A stretch of DNA of 64,000 bases from Ewingella sp. CoE-038-23 (GCF_040419245.1 NZ_JAZHOH010000001.1:2294001-2358000), one strand, 5' to 3'. Counted from the first letter of the stretch, positions 17,296 through 29,044 are shown. The notes: a model not told the origin generated them from the sequence alone. Translations and numbers: made by a program.

Positions 17296-18377
17296 TATTC
17301 CTGCTCGGACAACGCAGCAAGCTGGTCTGCCTGATACTCCTGCACAATCGGCTGGATCAGCGCGTCCAGCTTGCCTTCCATCACTTCATCCAGACGGTAA
17401 ATCGTCAGGTTGATGCGGTGGTCGGTCACGCGGCCCTGCGGGAAGTTATAGGTGCGGTTACGATCGGAGCGGTCGCCGCTGCCCAGCAGGTTGCGGCGGG
17501 TTGACGCCTCTTCTGCGTGGCGTTTAGCCATTTCAGCCGCGCGAATACGCGCGCCCAGCACCGACATCGCCTTGGCTTTGTTCTTATGCTGTGAACGCTC
17601 ATCCTGACACTCAACCACGATGCCAGTTGGCAAGTGGGTGATACGAATGGCCGAGTCGGTGGTGTTAACGTGCTGACCACCCGCGCCCGAGGAGCGGAAG
17701 GTATCAATTTTCAAATCACCGGCGTTAATTTCTGGCAATTCGGCCTCTGGAATTTCTGGCATCACGGCGACGGTACAGGCCGAGGTGTGAATACGCCCCT
17801 GCGACTCGGTTTCCGGCACGCGCTGCACGCGGTGGCCGCCAGACTCAAACTTCAGCTGGCCGTAGGCACCCTCGCCTGACACCTTGGCGATCACTTCTTT
17901 GAAGCCGCCGTGCTCACCTTCGTTAGCGCTGACGATTTCAACGCGCCAGCGGCGAGTTTCGGCGTAACGGCTGTACATGCGGAACAGATCACCGGCGAAA
18001 ATTGCCGCCTCGTCGCCGCCGGTTCCGGCGCGAATTTCAAGGAAGCAGCTGCGTTCGTCATCGGGATCTTTTGGCAGCAGCAGCAATTGCAGCTTCTGCT
18101 CTAACTCTTCCAGCGTGGCTTTGCAGGTTTTGATTTCATCCTGCGCCATTTCGCGCATCTCTGGGTCATCGAGCATCTCTTCGGCCGCGGCCAAATCTTC
18201 CTGCGCCTGACGCCAGGTCAGAAAACAGGCAGAGACATCGCTCAACTGAGCATATTCGCGGGAGAGGTTGCGGAATTTTTCTTGGTCGGCAATAACAGTA
18301 GCGTCGCCGAGCATCGCCTGCACTTCTTCATGGCGCTCTTGTAACACTTCCAGTTTGGCAACAATAGAAGGCTTCAT
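17295..18377 (-). CDS. prfA: Peptide chain release factor 1
   Basis: A 360-residue RF1, the same length as in E. coli. It recognises UAA and UAG and triggers peptide release on the ribosome. The GGQ motif is present ([15 protein letters not shown], near residue 234), as is the stop-recognition PxT tripeptide, here PET ([16 protein letters not shown]). It lies between hemA, 31 bp upstream, and prmC, which overlaps its stop. Confidence 0.97.
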   Translation of the reverse strand: MKPSIVAKLEVLQERHEEVQAMLGDATVIADQEKFRNLSREYAQLSDVSACFLTWRQAQEDLAAAEEMLDDPEMREMAQDEIKTCKATLEELEQKLQLLLLPKDPDDERSCFLEIRAGTGGDEAAIFAGDLFRMYSRYAETRRWRVEIVSANEGEHGGFKEVIAKVSGEGAYGQLKFESGGHRVQRVPETESQGRIHTSACTVAVMPEIPEAELPEINAGDLKIDTFRSSGAGGQHVNTTDSAIRITHLPTGIVVECQDERSQHKNKAKAMSVLGARIRAAEMAKRHAEEASTRRNLLGSGDRSDRNRTYNFPQGRVTDHRINLTIYRLDEVMEGKLDALIQPIVQEYQADQLAALSEQE

Positions 18378-18408
18378 GCGTGGTGTTTAACCCTGTAATA
18401 AATAGGAA

Positions 18409-19671
18409 CTATTGCTGATCCAGCCCGAGGCTGTCGCGTAAAATTTGCAAGCGCTCGACATCGCCATCGCTGGCGGCCTGCTGCAGGGAACGGGTGGGTG
18501 CGTGAATAAGACGGTTAGTCAGTTTGTGTGCTAATTCGTGAATAACGGCAGAAACATCTGCTCCCTGAGCAATGGCAGCCAGCGCTTTGGCTTCTGCTTC
18601 GGCACGGACGAGATCCGCACGGGAACGGTAATCACGAATAATTTCCACCGCGCCCTGCGATCGCAGCCACGCCATGAAATTAGAACTTTCTTGCTCAACG
18701 ATAGATTCCGCCTGCACGGCGGCGGCCTTACGTTGAGCCATATTGTTTTGAATAATGCTGTGCAGATCATCAACGCTATAAAGGTAGGCGTTGGCGAGTT
18801 TGCCCACTTCAGGCTCGATATCACGCGGCACGGCGATATCTACCATCAGCATCGGCTGGTTGCGGCGAGCTTTCAGCGCGCGTTCCACCATGCCTTTACC
18901 GATGATCGGCAGCGGGCTGGCGGTGGAGCTGATAATAATGTCGGCATCGGCCAGACGCGCGTCAATATCTTGCAGCGTGATCACTTCAGCGCCCACTTCG
19001 CTTGCCAGCACCTGTGCCCGTTCGCGGGTACGGTTAGCAATCATCATGTGGCGAACTTTGTGCTCACGCAGATGGCGCGCCACCAGCTCGATAGTTTCCC
19101 CCGCGCCCACCAGCAATACGCTGACGTCAGACAAGGATTCGAAAATCTGCCGAGCCAGAGTACAAGCTGCGAAAGCCACGGAAACCGCGCTGGCACCTAT
19201 ATCGGTTTCAGTGCGTACGCGCTTGGCGACGGAGAAGGATTTTTGGAACAGGCGCTCAAGTTCACCCGAAACCGCCTGCCCGTGTTGGGACTCGGCGAAG
19301 GCTTTTTTCACCTGACCGAGAATTTGCGGCTCGCCGACGACCAGCGAATCAAGGCCGCTGGCCACGCGCATAAGATGACTGACGGCGGCGTTATCCTGAT
19401 GCCAATAAAGGCTTTTACGCACTTCATCGGCACTGAGATGGTGATAATCACATAACCATTTAACCAACTGTTCCTGAAGATTTTCCTGCTGTTCCACGCT
19501 GAGATAAAGCTCAGTTCGGTTACAGGTGGACAACACGACACCGCCCTGCACCAGGGGTTGCTGGAGCAGACTAGAGAGCGCCTGTTCAATGGTCTCGGGA
19601 GAAAAAGTTACCCGTTCACGCAAAGAAACCGGTGCGGTTTTGTGATTGATACCTAATGCAAGCAGGGTCAT
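18409..19671 (-). CDS. hemA: Glutamyl-tRNA reductase
   Basis: A 420-residue enzyme that reduces glutamyl-tRNA-Glu to glutamate-1-semialdehyde, the first committed step of tetrapyrrole synthesis by the C5 route. The nucleophilic cysteine is at residue 50 ([11 protein letters not shown]). The NADPH-binding motif [17 protein letters not shown] and the dimerisation tail are intact. The N-terminus [20 protein letters not shown] contains the lysine-rich region through which HemA stability is heme-regulated in Salmonella. It is first in the operon and divergent from lolB. Confidence 0.97.
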   Translation of the reverse strand: MTLLALGINHKTAPVSLRERVTFSPETIEQALSSLLQQPLVQGGVVLSTCNRTELYLSVEQQENLQEQLVKWLCDYHHLSADEVRKSLYWHQDNAAVSHLMRVASGLDSLVVGEPQILGQVKKAFAESQHGQAVSGELERLFQKSFSVAKRVRTETDIGASAVSVAFAACTLARQIFESLSDVSVLLVGAGETIELVARHLREHKVRHMMIANRTRERAQVLASEVGAEVITLQDIDARLADADIIISSTASPLPIIGKGMVERALKARRNQPMLMVDIAVPRDIEPEVGKLANAYLYSVDDLHSIIQNNMAQRKAAAVQAESIVEQESSNFMAWLRSQGAVEIIRDYRSRADLVRAEAEAKALAAIAQGADVSAVIHELAHKLTNRLIHAPTRSLQQAASDGDVERLQILRDSLGLDQQ

Positions 19672-20001
19672 AAGGAAGCGTTTTTCGAGTAATACTTATG
19701 TTGGTATGGGTTTACGTCTGTGGCGCATTCTACAAGATGAGCCGGATCAATAAAAGCAAAGCAGCATTATCCGTTAAAGTTGTTGAAGCAACAGACGATT
19801 TCGATGACTTCGAGCTTACTGGATCTCCTCACTGCGTACTTCAATATCAATGATAGCCATGATCTATCAAGGGCTACTCTTTTTTCTTGAAACAATTGCG
19901 GCCTTTCTCAGTGGCTAACGTGCTCGACGTCAGTATGCTAAACTGACCATCGCCGAATTTGCCCAGGCATTTTGCCTCAGCACCCAAGGATTTAATCTGT
20001 T
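19672..20001. other. hemA-lolB divergent intergenic region
   Basis: 330 bp with no supported gene. It should contain the divergent promoters for hemA (-) and lolB (+), but I cannot place them confidently. A weak AGCC...GGCT pairing followed by a run of six T lies near 19855-19885. Confidence 0.5.
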
Positions 20002-20625
20002 ATGCCAATGCGTAAAGCTCATTTAGTTCGTCTTCTTCCTCTTGCAAGCCTGGTGCTTGCCGCCTGTTCCATCAATGCTCCTAAGGGTCCGGCGACCAGT
20101 CCGACTTCCCCTCAGTGGCGTGAGCATGAGGCGCAAATCAAGCAATTAGAGCACTATCAAACGCGTGGCTCCTTCGCCTATATCTCGGATAAACAAAAAG
20201 TTTATGCCCGCTTCTTCTGGCAGCAATACACGCGTGACAACTACCGCCTGTTGTTGACCAACCCACTTGGCAGCACCGAGATGGAGCTGAAAGTCCAAAG
20301 CGGCGTCGCCCAGTTGACTAATAATGAAGGCAAGAAGTACACCAGTAATAATCCTGATGAGATGATTCAGAAGCTGACCGGCATGTCGATTCCGCTGGCT
20401 AACCTGCGTCTGTGGATGCTGGGCCTGCCGGGCGATGAGAGTGATTTCACCCTCGACAGCCAGTACCGCCTGTCCAAAGTTAACTACAGCCAACACGGCC
20501 AGCAAGGCACCGTGGTGTATCAGAGCTACAGCGACGATATGATCCCATCATTGCCGAATCGCCTGGAACTGACCGAAGGCGACCAGCGCATCAAATTGAA
20601 AATGGACAGCTGGACCTTAAACTGA
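20002..20625 (+). CDS. lolB: Outer-membrane lipoprotein receptor LolB
   Basis: A 207-residue lipoprotein, equal in length to E. coli LolB. It accepts lipoproteins from periplasmic LolA and inserts them into the outer membrane. The lipobox is VLAAC with Cys at residue 22 and Ser at +2, consistent with outer-membrane sorting. Conserved segments include [20 protein letters not shown] and [16 protein letters not shown]. One base separates its stop from the ispE start, the usual lolB-ispE pairing. Confidence 0.96.
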   Translation: MPMRKAHLVRLLPLASLVLAACSINAPKGPATSPTSPQWREHEAQIKQLEHYQTRGSFAYISDKQKVYARFFWQQYTRDNYRLLLTNPLGSTEMELKVQSGVAQLTNNEGKKYTSNNPDEMIQKLTGMSIPLANLRLWMLGLPGDESDFTLDSQYRLSKVNYSQHGQQGTVVYQSYSDDMIPSLPNRLELTEGDQRIKLKMDSWTLN

Positions 20626-20626
20626 G

Positions 20627-21487
20627 ATGACGCAATTGTGGCCTTCTCCGGCTAAACTCAATTTATTCCTTTATATCACCGGCCAGCGCGCCAACGGTTA
20701 TCACGAACTGCAAACCCTGTTTCAGTTTGTCGATTATGGCGACAGCCTCTCTTTCGTGCCGCGCAACGACGGGCGAATTGTCCTCACTACCCCCGTCGAG
20801 GGCGTCGCGGACGAAGATAATTTGGTGGTTCGCGCCGCGCGTTTGTTACAACGTCACGCAAACTGCTCGCTTGGCGCGGACATTTCGCTCATCAAACGCA
20901 TCCCGATGGGCGGCGGACTGGGCGGGGGTTCCTCTAATGCCGCGACGGTATTGGTAGCACTGAATGCCCTGTGGGAGTGCGGCCTGTCAGATGAACAACT
21001 GGCCGCGTTAGGCGTCACCTTAGGCGCAGATGTTCCGGTGTTCGTGATGGGCCATGCCGCCTTTGCCGAAGGCATTGGCGAGATACTGCAACCCGTCGCG
21101 CCTGAGGAAAAATGGTATTTAGTGGCCCACCCGGGCGTGCATATCCCGACCCCGATGATTTTTGGCGATCCTGAGTTAACCCGCGACACGCCAAAACGGC
21201 CGATAAATGTGCTTTTAAGCACAGCGTGGACAAATGATTGCCAACCGATTGCGATAAAACGTTTTTGCGAGGTTGAACAGCTTGTTTCTTGGCTGTTAGA
21301 ATACGCGCCGTCACGTATGACGGGCACGGGTGCTTGCGTTTTCGCCGAATTTGCGACCGAGCATGAAGCCCGTCAGGTTTTGAATCAGATTCCATCGTCG
21401 GTCACCGGGTTTGTAGCTAAGGGCGTCAACGTCTCTCCCCTGCACCGTTTCCGCGAAGAATGGCTGAGAGCAGCAGGCAAAGCGTAG
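20627..21487 (+). CDS. ispE: 4-diphosphocytidyl-2-C-methylerythritol kinase
   Basis: A 286-residue GHMP-family kinase of the non-mevalonate (MEP) isoprenoid pathway that phosphorylates CDP-methylerythritol with ATP. The GHMP ATP-binding loop [20 protein letters not shown] is intact, as is the N-terminal [20 protein letters not shown]. The C-terminal motif [13 protein letters not shown] is normal. It is probably co-transcribed with lolB and, through a 195-bp leader, with prs. Confidence 0.96.
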   Translation: MTQLWPSPAKLNLFLYITGQRANGYHELQTLFQFVDYGDSLSFVPRNDGRIVLTTPVEGVADEDNLVVRAARLLQRHANCSLGADISLIKRIPMGGGLGGGSSNAATVLVALNALWECGLSDEQLAALGVTLGADVPVFVMGHAAFAEGIGEILQPVAPEEKWYLVAHPGVHIPTPMIFGDPELTRDTPKRPINVLLSTAWTNDCQPIAIKRFCEVEQLVSWLLEYAPSRMTGTGACVFAEFATEHEARQVLNQIPSSVTGFVAKGVNVSPLHRFREEWLRAAGKA

Positions 21488-21643
21488 AGCGTCACGGTCC
21501 CGTTTCCCGTGTCTGTTCTTTGCCAGCCTCTCACTCTGTAACAGAGCCAAGATTTCCGTAGTATTGGTTGTAAAGATGTACCGAAGTATTTTTTCTCGTA
21601 AGCATAATGCTGTGGCATCGCTCACCGCCCGGTGGTGCCATAA

Positions 21644-22630
<987 letters not shown>

Positions 22631-22674
22631 TCTGGTTCCCTTCTGCTTGCGGAAGGGGCTGATTAGCGAGCATA

Positions 22675-22710
22675 AAAAACCCGTTATTGTTCGCGCAATA
22701 ACGGGTTTTT
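22675..22710 (+). terminator. Rho-independent terminator after prs
   Basis: AAAAACCCGTTATTG-TTCGCG-CAATAACGGGTTTTT, a perfect 15-bp stem with A and T flanks. It works on both strands and so also serves the converging ychH. Confidence 0.95.
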
Positions 22711-22752
22711 CTTTAGCCGATCGTAAAACTATAGGTTGTTAATCGCCTATTG

Positions 22753-23025
22753 TTAAGAATGACGATGATTCTTGCGGCAGCGAGCATCATAATGACGAAC
22801 CCAAAAATAACGGTCGGCAACGCGTTCACGGCCACCGATTCGCGCCCCTGCTAGCCATAAAATCGCACCAATAAAGATGCTGGCTATTGCGCCATGGGCT
22901 AAAAATTGCGGTAAATTCAGACTCGGCATCTGATTCAGAATGGAGTATCCAACCCCGCCGACCATAGTGACCAGACCAAGCCCCATCAGCACGTTACCTA
23001 ATACTGTTGCGGTTTTACGTTTCAT
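22753..23025 (-). CDS. ychH: YchH, small stress-linked inner-membrane protein
   Basis: A 90-residue protein matching E. coli YchH (92 aa). Two membrane helices are visible (VLMGLGLVTMVGGVGYSI and AIASIFIGAILWLAGARIGG), followed by an aromatic basic tail (ADRYFWVRHYDARCRK). In E. coli it is a stress-responsive, cAMP-CRP-linked gene upstream of pth; molecular role unclear. Its orientation (divergent from pth, convergent with prs) is conserved. Confidence 0.93.
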   Translation of the reverse strand: MKRKTATVLGNVLMGLGLVTMVGGVGYSILNQMPSLNLPQFLAHGAIASIFIGAILWLAGARIGGRERVADRYFWVRHYDARCRKNHRHS

Positions 23026-23315
23026 ATGTCACCTCCAGTAATCCATCAATTGAACAGGTCTATTTCTGTTTTCCTAGCTCAAAGTGTAGTCGTCGGGTGG
23101 GTTTTACTTTGCGGCAACGATCACAGACAGAGAACATAGCATGACAAATCTTTACGTTTTGTTGTCACTTTCATTTGAAGGGTGAATGGTTTTCTTGCTC
23201 AACTATTCACCTTTAAAATCATTATCCTGAAATTCCCCTCCGCAGGTTTGGCACAACTGCCTCACGCGGGTAAACTAACGCCCTGATCGTCACCTCATGA
23301 AGAAGCGAAACCAAC

Positions 23316-23906
23316 GTGAGCAGCATTAAATTAATTGTGGGTCTGGCCAACCCTGGCGCCGAATACGCCCAAACGCGGCACAACGCCGGAGCCTGGTATG
23401 TGGACCTGTTGGCGCGCCAGCATAATCAGCAGCTTAAAGAAGAGAGTAAGTTCTACGGCTACACCGCGCGTTTGTCGCTGGCGGGCCAGGATGTTCGTCT
23501 TTTAGTGCCGACGACCTTTATGAATCTCAGCGGCAAGGCCGTGCTGGCGATGGCGAATTTTTATCGCGTCGAGCCGAATGAGATTTTGGTAGCCCACGAC
23601 GAGTTAGACATCCCGCCGGGCTTGGCGAAAATCAAACTGGGCGGCGGCAACGGCGGCCACAACGGCCTGAAAGATATTCAGAGCAAGCTGGGGAACAACC
23701 CTAATTTCTATCGCCTGCGCATTGGTATTGGTCATCCGGGCGATAAAAATAAGGTGGTGGGATTTGTTCTCGGCAAGCCCCCGGCCAGCGAGCAGAAGCT
23801 GATTGATGACGCCATCGACGAGTCGCTACGCTGTACCGAGATGCTAATGAAAGAAGGTTTAGAGAAAACCATCCAGCGTCTGCACAGTTTTAAAGCCCAG
23901 CCGTAA
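23316..23906 (+). CDS. pth: Peptidyl-tRNA hydrolase
   Basis: A 196-residue enzyme that recycles peptidyl-tRNA released prematurely from ribosomes. The catalytic His is residue 22 in AQTRHNAG (E. coli His20), and [20 protein letters not shown] and [20 protein letters not shown] are conserved. The start is GTG ([10 protein letters not shown]) with only a weak upstream purine tract. A terminator follows at 23932-23957. The 290-bp gap to ychH contains an imperfect hairpin at 23178-23213 of unknown role. Confidence 0.96.
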   Translation: MSSIKLIVGLANPGAEYAQTRHNAGAWYVDLLARQHNQQLKEESKFYGYTARLSLAGQDVRLLVPTTFMNLSGKAVLAMANFYRVEPNEILVAHDELDIPPGLAKIKLGGGNGGHNGLKDIQSKLGNNPNFYRLRIGIGHPGDKNKVVGFVLGKPPASEQKLIDDAIDESLRCTEMLMKEGLEKTIQRLHSFKAQP

Positions 23907-23931
23907 CTCAGTTAAAACTCTATTAAAAGCA

Positions 23932-23957
23932 AAAAGGCGCGAAATTCGCGCCTTTTC
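23932..23957. terminator. Bidirectional terminator between pth and the second SulP gene
   Basis: AAAAGGCGCG-AAATT-CGCGCCTTTT between converging genes. A compact GC stem with A and T flanks. Confidence 0.9.
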
Positions 23958-23980
23958 TTATTCAGATTGCCTGACTGCCT

Positions 23981-25474
23981 TCACAGATTGTCTTCCGCGA
24001 CGTAATACTGCGGGTCATCCAGCTCGTGGCTACAGAACGGACCAGCCTTTTTCAGCAGGCTCACGCAGTCATCACTGAGGTGGCGCAGCCGAATCGACTT
24101 GCCCGCCTCGAGATAGCGCGCGGTCAGTTTATCAATCGCCTCAACGCCGCTGGAGTCCATCACTCGCGTTGCGGCAAAGTCCAACACTACGTTTTGCGGA
24201 TCGTTCATCGGCTCAAATAACTCGCCAAAGCTGGCCGAGGAGCCAAAGAACAGTGGCCCTTCAAGCTTATAAATCGCCAGATCGCCCTTGGTTTTATGTT
24301 CACGAATGCGGATACGCGCCTGCTGCCAGGCGAAGACCAGCGCGGAGATAATTACTCCACTGATCACCGCCACGGCCAGATCGGTGAAAATAGTGATTAA
24401 GGTAACAATCACCATCACCAGCGCGTCGGCCTTTGGCATGCGTCGCAGCCTGCGCAGCGAACTCCACTCAAAGGTGTTGTAACACACTACCAACATGATC
24501 CCTGCCAGCGCCGCTACCGGCAACAGACCGATGTAACCCGACAGGCTAATCACAAATAAAATCAGCAAAATAGCCCCGACCACGCCTGAAATGCGCCCGC
24601 GCCCGCCCGAGGTAAAGTTGATAATTGACTGTCCAATCATCGCGCAACCGGCGAAGCAGCCAAAAAGCCCGCAAATGGTGTTTCCCGCGCCCTGCGCGAT
24701 GCTTTCGCGATTGCCATTACCCTTCTTATTCCCCATTTCGTCCAGCACGGTCATGGTCAGCAGGGATTCAATCAGGCCGACCAGCGCGATCACCACCGCG
24801 TAAGGCAGCACCACCTTCAGCATCTCAAGGTTAAACGGCGCAACCGGCAGGCTGAAGTGAGGCAAAGCGCCGGAGATATCCGCCAAATCTCCGACTCGCA
24901 GCGTATGCAGATTAAAGCCAATCGCCACCGCCGCCACCACTATCAGGGCGGCCAGCGAAGAAGGAATAACGCGGGTCAGTTTTGGGAAGAGCACCACCAC
25001 CAGAATCGCCAGCAGCACCAGCCCGTACATCAGCGGCCCCTGCCCGGCAATCATGTGCAGTTGCGCCAGCATGATGACGATCGCCAGACCGTTCACAAAG
25101 CCGTGAATAGCCGGAAGAGGCACCAGACGGATAAATTTCCCCAAACGGAAAACGCCGATCAGGATCTGAATTATCCCGGCAAATATCGTCGCCCACAGCA
25201 CGTAGCCCATGCCGTGCTGTGCCGCGAGGCTCATCAACACCACCACAATCGAGCCCGCCGCGCCGGAGACCATGCCCGGCTTGCCGCCAAATAGCGCCGT
25301 GACTAAGCCAATAATGAAAGCCGTGTGCAAGCCGACAATGGGTGACAGACCGGCCACCAGCGAAAAACCTACGGCTTCGGGGATCATCGAAACCGCGACA
25401 ACAAATCCCGCCAGAACTTCATTCTTGACGTCAGAAATCCTGAAATCTTTCAGGTTAAACATGATGTTATTCAC
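23981..25474 (-). CDS. SulP-family anion permease with STAS domain
   Basis: A 497-residue SulP/SLC26-type transporter, shorter than and clearly distinct from DauA in this window. The membrane domain starts with VLAGFVVAVSMIPEAVGFSL and includes MVSGAAGSIVVVLMSLAAQH and GCFAGCAMIGQSIINFTSGG; the C-terminal ~110 residues are a STAS domain (FAATRVMDSSGVEAIDKLTA). The substrate is unassigned; sulfate or bicarbonate is possible in this subfamily. The start is either GTG 25474 or ATG 25462, neither with a strong ribosome-binding site. E. coli does not have a homologue here, so the gene is an insertion between pth and ychF. Confidence 0.88.
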   Translation of the reverse strand: MNNIMFNLKDFRISDVKNEVLAGFVVAVSMIPEAVGFSLVAGLSPIVGLHTAFIIGLVTALFGGKPGMVSGAAGSIVVVLMSLAAQHGMGYVLWATIFAGIIQILIGVFRLGKFIRLVPLPAIHGFVNGLAIVIMLAQLHMIAGQGPLMYGLVLLAILVVVLFPKLTRVIPSSLAALIVVAAVAIGFNLHTLRVGDLADISGALPHFSLPVAPFNLEMLKVVLPYAVVIALVGLIESLLTMTVLDEMGNKKGNGNRESIAQGAGNTICGLFGCFAGCAMIGQSIINFTSGGRGRISGVVGAILLILFVISLSGYIGLLPVAALAGIMLVVCYNTFEWSSLRRLRRMPKADALVMVIVTLITIFTDLAVAVISGVIISALVFAWQQARIRIREHKTKGDLAIYKLEGPLFFGSSASFGELFEPMNDPQNVVLDFAATRVMDSSGVEAIDKLTARYLEAGKSIRLRHLSDDCVSLLKKAGPFCSHELDDPQYYVAEDNL

Positions 25475-25855
25475 TTTTTATCAATAGAAACCATTTCTCG
25501 CAGACGGAGAAACGCGTGCCGCAGAAGGCTTCACACAGTGGCAAAGCGCGGCAAAAAGCACGGTGAAAACCGTTTACGGAAGGGAAAAACTCAAGGTGGC
25601 GTAGGCAAGAAAGACATCTGGCGCGTTTCCGGTCGGTTAAAACATTGTGATCAGTATCTAAAATGATCGGAATACTGGCAAGATTTTTAATCTCAAATAC
25701 AGGTTAGAGTCTGAGATAAGTGAAGGCGCCAACGCAGAGACGGTGCGAAGGATGCCGGAGATCGGCATTCTGTGTATAATGGCGGGCATAACGGTCATTA
25801 CATCGTGCGATTAAAGTTAATTGCTTGATAATTAAGATATTAAGGTGATAACAAC
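25475..25855. promoter_or_regulatory. Divergent intergenic region with probable ychF promoter
   Basis: 381 bp without a gene. TATAAT at 25775-25780 is a good -10 for ychF. A small inverted repeat (ATGCCG...CGGCAT, about 25752-25768) covers the expected -35 position, so the -35 box itself is poor. The part next to the SulP gene is purine-rich and otherwise featureless. Confidence 0.5.
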
Positions 25856-26947
25856 ATGGGATTCAAATGCGGTATCGTGGGCCTGCCGAACGTCGGTAAA
25901 TCTACATTGTTCAACGCGCTGACTAAAGCGGGCATCGAGGCGGCGAACTTCCCGTTCTGCACTATCGAGCCTAACACTGGCGTGGTGCCAATGCCTGATT
26001 CACGTCTTGACCAACTAGCTGAGATCGTAAAACCGCAGCGCATTCTGCCTACTACCATGGAATTCGTTGATATCGCCGGTCTGGTGAAAGGCGCGTCTAA
26101 AGGTGAAGGCCTGGGTAACCAGTTCCTGACCAACATCCGTGAAACCGAAGCTATCGGCCACGTTGTGCGCTGTTTCGAGAATGACAACATCATTCACGTG
26201 AACAACAAAGTCGACCCGGCGGAAGACATTGATGTCATCAACACTGAGCTGGCCCTGTCCGACCTCGACACCTGTGAGCGTGCGATCCACCGCGTGCAGA
26301 AACGTGCTAAAGGCGGCGATAAAGACGCAAAAGCCGAACTGGCTGCGCTGGAAAAATGCCTGCCACAGCTTTCCGAAGCTGGCATGCTGCGTGCGCTAGA
26401 TCTGACTGACGAAGATAAAGCGGCGATCCGCTACCTGAGCTTCCTGACGCTAAAACCAACTATGTATATCGCTAACGTTAACGAAGACGGTTTTGAAAAT
26501 AACCCGTACCTCGACACCGTTCGCAAAATCGCCGCTGCTGAAGGCTCTGTCGTAGTGGCAGTCTGCGCCGCGGTTGAATCTGATATCGCCGAGTTGGACG
26601 ACGCTGATCGTGATGAGTTCATGGCCGAGCTGGGTCTGGAAGAGCCGGGCCTGAACCGCGTGATCCGCGCCGGTTATGAGCTGCTGAACCTGCAAACTTA
26701 CTTCACCGCAGGCGTGAAAGAAGTCCGCGCATGGACCATCCCTGTCGGCGCCACTGCCCCACAGGCAGCCGGTAAAATCCACACCGACTTCGAGAAAGGC
26801 TTTATCCGCGCCCAAACCATCGCTTTCGAAGACTTCATCACCTACAAAGGTGAACAAGGCGCGAAAGAAGCCGGCAAAATGCGTTCAGAAGGTAAAGAGT
26901 ACATCGTGAAAGATGGCGACGTGATGAACTTCTTGTTTAACGTCTAA
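25856..26947 (+). CDS. ychF: YchF, Obg-like ribosome-associated ATPase
   Basis: A 363-residue OLA1/YchF-subfamily P-loop protein, the same length as in E. coli. It binds ribosomes, hydrolyses ATP rather than GTP, and is redox- and stress-responsive. The G1 loop is GLPNVGKST near residues 8-16, the G3 motif DIAGL is present, and the C-terminal TGS domain includes [17 protein letters not shown] and [15 protein letters not shown] segments. A terminator follows. It closes the conserved pth-ychF block, here separated by a SulP gene. Confidence 0.97.
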   Translation: MGFKCGIVGLPNVGKSTLFNALTKAGIEAANFPFCTIEPNTGVVPMPDSRLDQLAEIVKPQRILPTTMEFVDIAGLVKGASKGEGLGNQFLTNIRETEAIGHVVRCFENDNIIHVNNKVDPAEDIDVINTELALSDLDTCERAIHRVQKRAKGGDKDAKAELAALEKCLPQLSEAGMLRALDLTDEDKAAIRYLSFLTLKPTMYIANVNEDGFENNPYLDTVRKIAAAEGSVVVAVCAAVESDIAELDDADRDEFMAELGLEEPGLNRVIRAGYELLNLQTYFTAGVKEVRAWTIPVGATAPQAAGKIHTDFEKGFIRAQTIAFEDFITYKGEQGAKEAGKMRSEGKEYIVKDGDVMNFLFNV

Positions 26948-26987
26948 GCCAAAATTCGGGTTGTAGAGACTATAAGTTGTGTTAAAG

Positions 26988-27015
26988 AAACCCCATGCAG
27001 ATGCGTGGGGTTTTT
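26988..27015 (+). terminator. Rho-independent terminator after ychF
   Basis: AAACCCCATGC-AGAT-GCGTGGGGTTTTT: an 11-bp stem with one G-U pair, a tetraloop and a T run. Confidence 0.93.
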
Positions 27016-27104
27016 GTTTGGAGGCATGACAGATGACCTTCCACCCCATTAAAGGATATATTGAGGCAATAATCTAACTCCCTCACTTCGTAACGGACAC
27101 CACC

Positions 27105-27452
27105 ATGGCACTGATCCCCAAAAATTACTCGCGGTTGGAAAGCGGCTATCGCGAGAAAGCGTTAAAAATCTATCCGTGGGTTTGTGGGCGCTGCTCGCGT
27201 GAGTTTGTTTATTCCAACCTGCGCGAATTAACGGTTCACCATATCGATCACGACCACACCAATAACCCGGCGGATGGCAGTAACTGGGAGTTGTTGTGTT
27301 TGTACTGCCATGACCATGAGCACTCAAAATACACCGAGGCGGACCAGTACGGCACAACCGTCGTCGCGGGCGAAGACGCGCAGGACGATGTTGAAGCGGC
27401 GACCTATAATCCCTTCGCAGATTTAAAGTCGCTGCTGAATAAGAAGAAGTAA
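27105..27452 (+). CDS. yajD: YajD, HNH-endonuclease-family protein
   Basis: A 115-residue HNH-family protein, nearly identical to E. coli YajD. The HNH core is VHHIDHDHTNNPADGSNWEL followed by LCLYCHDHEH, and the zinc-type CxxC pairs (VCGRCSREF and LCLYCHD) are visible. Nuclease activity is inferred from the fold; the biological role is unknown. In E. coli yajD is elsewhere, so synteny breaks after ychF. It converges with the next gene across a 14-bp hairpin. Confidence 0.94.
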   Translation: MALIPKNYSRLESGYREKALKIYPWVCGRCSREFVYSNLRELTVHHIDHDHTNNPADGSNWELLCLYCHDHEHSKYTEADQYGTTVVAGEDAQDDVEAATYNPFADLKSLLNKKK

Positions 27453-27459
27453 TTATGTA

Positions 27460-27490
27460 GATGTCAGCTTATGGCGCATAAGCTGACATC
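27460..27490. terminator. Hairpin between converging yajD and SRPBCC-like gene
   Basis: A perfect 14-bp stem (GATGTCAGCTTATG / CATAAGCTGACATC) with a 3-base loop, located exactly between two converging stops. No T run follows, so termination may be weak or assisted. Confidence 0.55.
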
Positions 27491-27508
27491 ACAGCATGCC
27501 GAAGGATA

Positions 27509-28096
27509 TTAGCCCGCTTTTTCGAGGCTACGCTTTACGGCCTTGAGCGTCCTTTGGCGGATCCAGCCACTTCCTGCTCTTATCGCCAGCCAGTACAAAG
27601 CCATTTTTAAGTAGGTCGCTCTGTCAGAGCAATGGATGAAGGTTTCTGTACAGAGTGCATATTTATCAGTCGCTATCTCTTGTAATTGATACCGCAGTAA
27701 CAATTTTGCGTTACCAGGCTTAAGTGCTGCGCAATACGCACGAGTGTCCTGAATATCCTCAAGACCAAAATCGCTACGCCAAAATTGGCCTCTTAAGCCA
27801 TAACAAAGTTCAGTTGTGGATTTTTCAAGCAATGTAAAATTACTCAGTCCGAACTGATGAATACTGTCTCTAGACTCACCCAAACGTAATCTTTGTGGCA
27901 GTTGTCGCACCGACATCAAGGTTCTAATGATGAAGTCCTGCTGGATATCATAATCAGCCACCGCCGATAATATTTTTTCCGGGTAGAGAGTGGTGATAGT
28001 TGCTTGATGTCTCTCATAGAACTGAAAGTTCGGCATATATATAGGTACATTTAGCCAGCCGGTTAGAACTTTCTTAGTAACAAATCCCAGCACCAA
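27509..28096 (-). CDS. SRPBCC (START/polyketide-cyclase-like) protein
   Basis: A 195-residue protein of unknown function. The pattern FTLLEKSTTELCYGLRGQFW, then a PGNAKLLLRY segment, ALCTETFIHCSDRATYLKM and WLAIRAGSGWIRQRTLKAVK, fits a family of SRPBCC-fold small-molecule or lipid-binding proteins seen in many bacteria. No catalytic residue can be named. The start is a TTG at 28096 or GTG at 28093, both downstream of AGGGAGT at usable spacing. It is a lone gene between yajD and agaR with no obvious partner. Classification is by motif pattern only. Confidence 0.6.
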   Translation of the reverse strand: MVLGFVTKKVLTGWLNVPIYMPNFQFYERHQATITTLYPEKILSAVADYDIQQDFIIRTLMSVRQLPQRLRLGESRDSIHQFGLSNFTLLEKSTTELCYGLRGQFWRSDFGLEDIQDTRAYCAALKPGNAKLLLRYQLQEIATDKYALCTETFIHCSDRATYLKMALYWLAIRAGSGWIRQRTLKAVKRSLEKAG

Positions 28097-28193
28097 TCTA
28101 CTTACTCCCTTAAAAAACCTAATCCCGAATGATGGTTATTGCGCTCCAATAACTTTATTGGCTAGGGTCAATCGGAAGAAATCGACCCAGCAA

Positions 28194-29003
28194 CTACCCC
28201 TCAACCACCATCACTTCAACCCCGGCTTTTCGCAGTCCGCTCAAACTCTCTTCTGGAATGCCGCTATCAGTAATAACCGTATGAATACGTTGAGTATCAA
28301 TAATCTTGTGCAGGCTGGAGCGGTTAAATTTGCTGGAGTCGGTGACCACAATAATGTGCTCCGCGACTTCACACATCCGGCGATTCAAACGCGCTTCGTC
28401 TTCATTATGGGTACTGACTCCGCGCTCGAGGCTTATGGCGTCGACGCCGAGAAAAAGGATATCGAAGTGGTAATTTTGCAGCGACTGGTCGGCCTGTTCA
28501 CCATAGAAAGAGAGAGACTGGCGGCGTAGGTGCCCGCCGGTCATCAGCACGTCCACCCCTTCGGCTTCCACCAGCGCGTTGGCCACATTCATGCCATTGG
28601 TCATGGCAATCACCTCTTTATGATTACGCATATGGCGCGCAATTTCATAGGTGGTGGTGCCTGAGTCAAGAATGACGCGGTGGCCCGGCTTAATAAGATT
28701 GGCGGCAACCCGCGCAATGCTGCGCTTTAAAGAAGTATTAAGGGAGCTTTTATCTTCCACCGTCGGCTCAATCCCCGGCGTGTTGGCGTCGCAAACCAGC
28801 GCACCGCCGTAGGCTCGCACGGCGATGCCCTGCTTTTCCAGAAAGGCTAAATCGTTGCGGATAGTGACCGTGGAAACATTAAAAAATGCCGACAAATCAT
28901 TAACCTGAACACTACCCTGTTGACGAAGACGCTGAATAATCTGCTCACGCCTTTCACTGGTCCCTGTTACCCGTTTTTCCATTGCCGAATCGGTATTGCT
29001 CAT
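28194..29003 (-). CDS. agaR: AgaR, DeoR-family repressor of the GalNAc locus
   Basis: A 269-residue DeoR-family repressor matching E. coli AgaR in length and sequence. The N-terminal helix-turn-helix is [20 protein letters not shown] through [20 protein letters not shown]. The C-terminal sugar-phosphate sensor has [16 protein letters not shown] and [20 protein letters not shown]. The second of two consecutive ATGs (29003) is chosen: it has AAGGA at better spacing. It is divergent from agaZ, with two AgaR-type operators between them, so autoregulation is likely. Confidence 0.95.
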   Translation of the reverse strand: MSNTDSAMEKRVTGTSERREQIIQRLRQQGSVQVNDLSAFFNVSTVTIRNDLAFLEKQGIAVRAYGGALVCDANTPGIEPTVEDKSSLNTSLKRSIARVAANLIKPGHRVILDSGTTTYEIARHMRNHKEVIAMTNGMNVANALVEAEGVDVLMTGGHLRRQSLSFYGEQADQSLQNYHFDILFLGVDAISLERGVSTHNEDEARLNRRMCEVAEHIIVVTDSSKFNRSSLHKIIDTQRIHTVITDSGIPEESLSGLRKAGVEVMVVEG

Positions 29004-29020
29004 CATTAATCCTTTCTCGC

Positions 29021-29044
29021 GGCCTTTCGTTTCATTTCGCTTTA
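29021..29044 (+). promoter_or_regulatory. AgaR-type operator near agaR
   Basis: A 24-bp stretch with the triple TTTC/TTT periodicity of the E. coli AgaR site (core CCTTTCGTTTCATTTCGCTT). It lies about 18 bp upstream of the agaR start and probably mediates autorepression. Confidence 0.7.
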
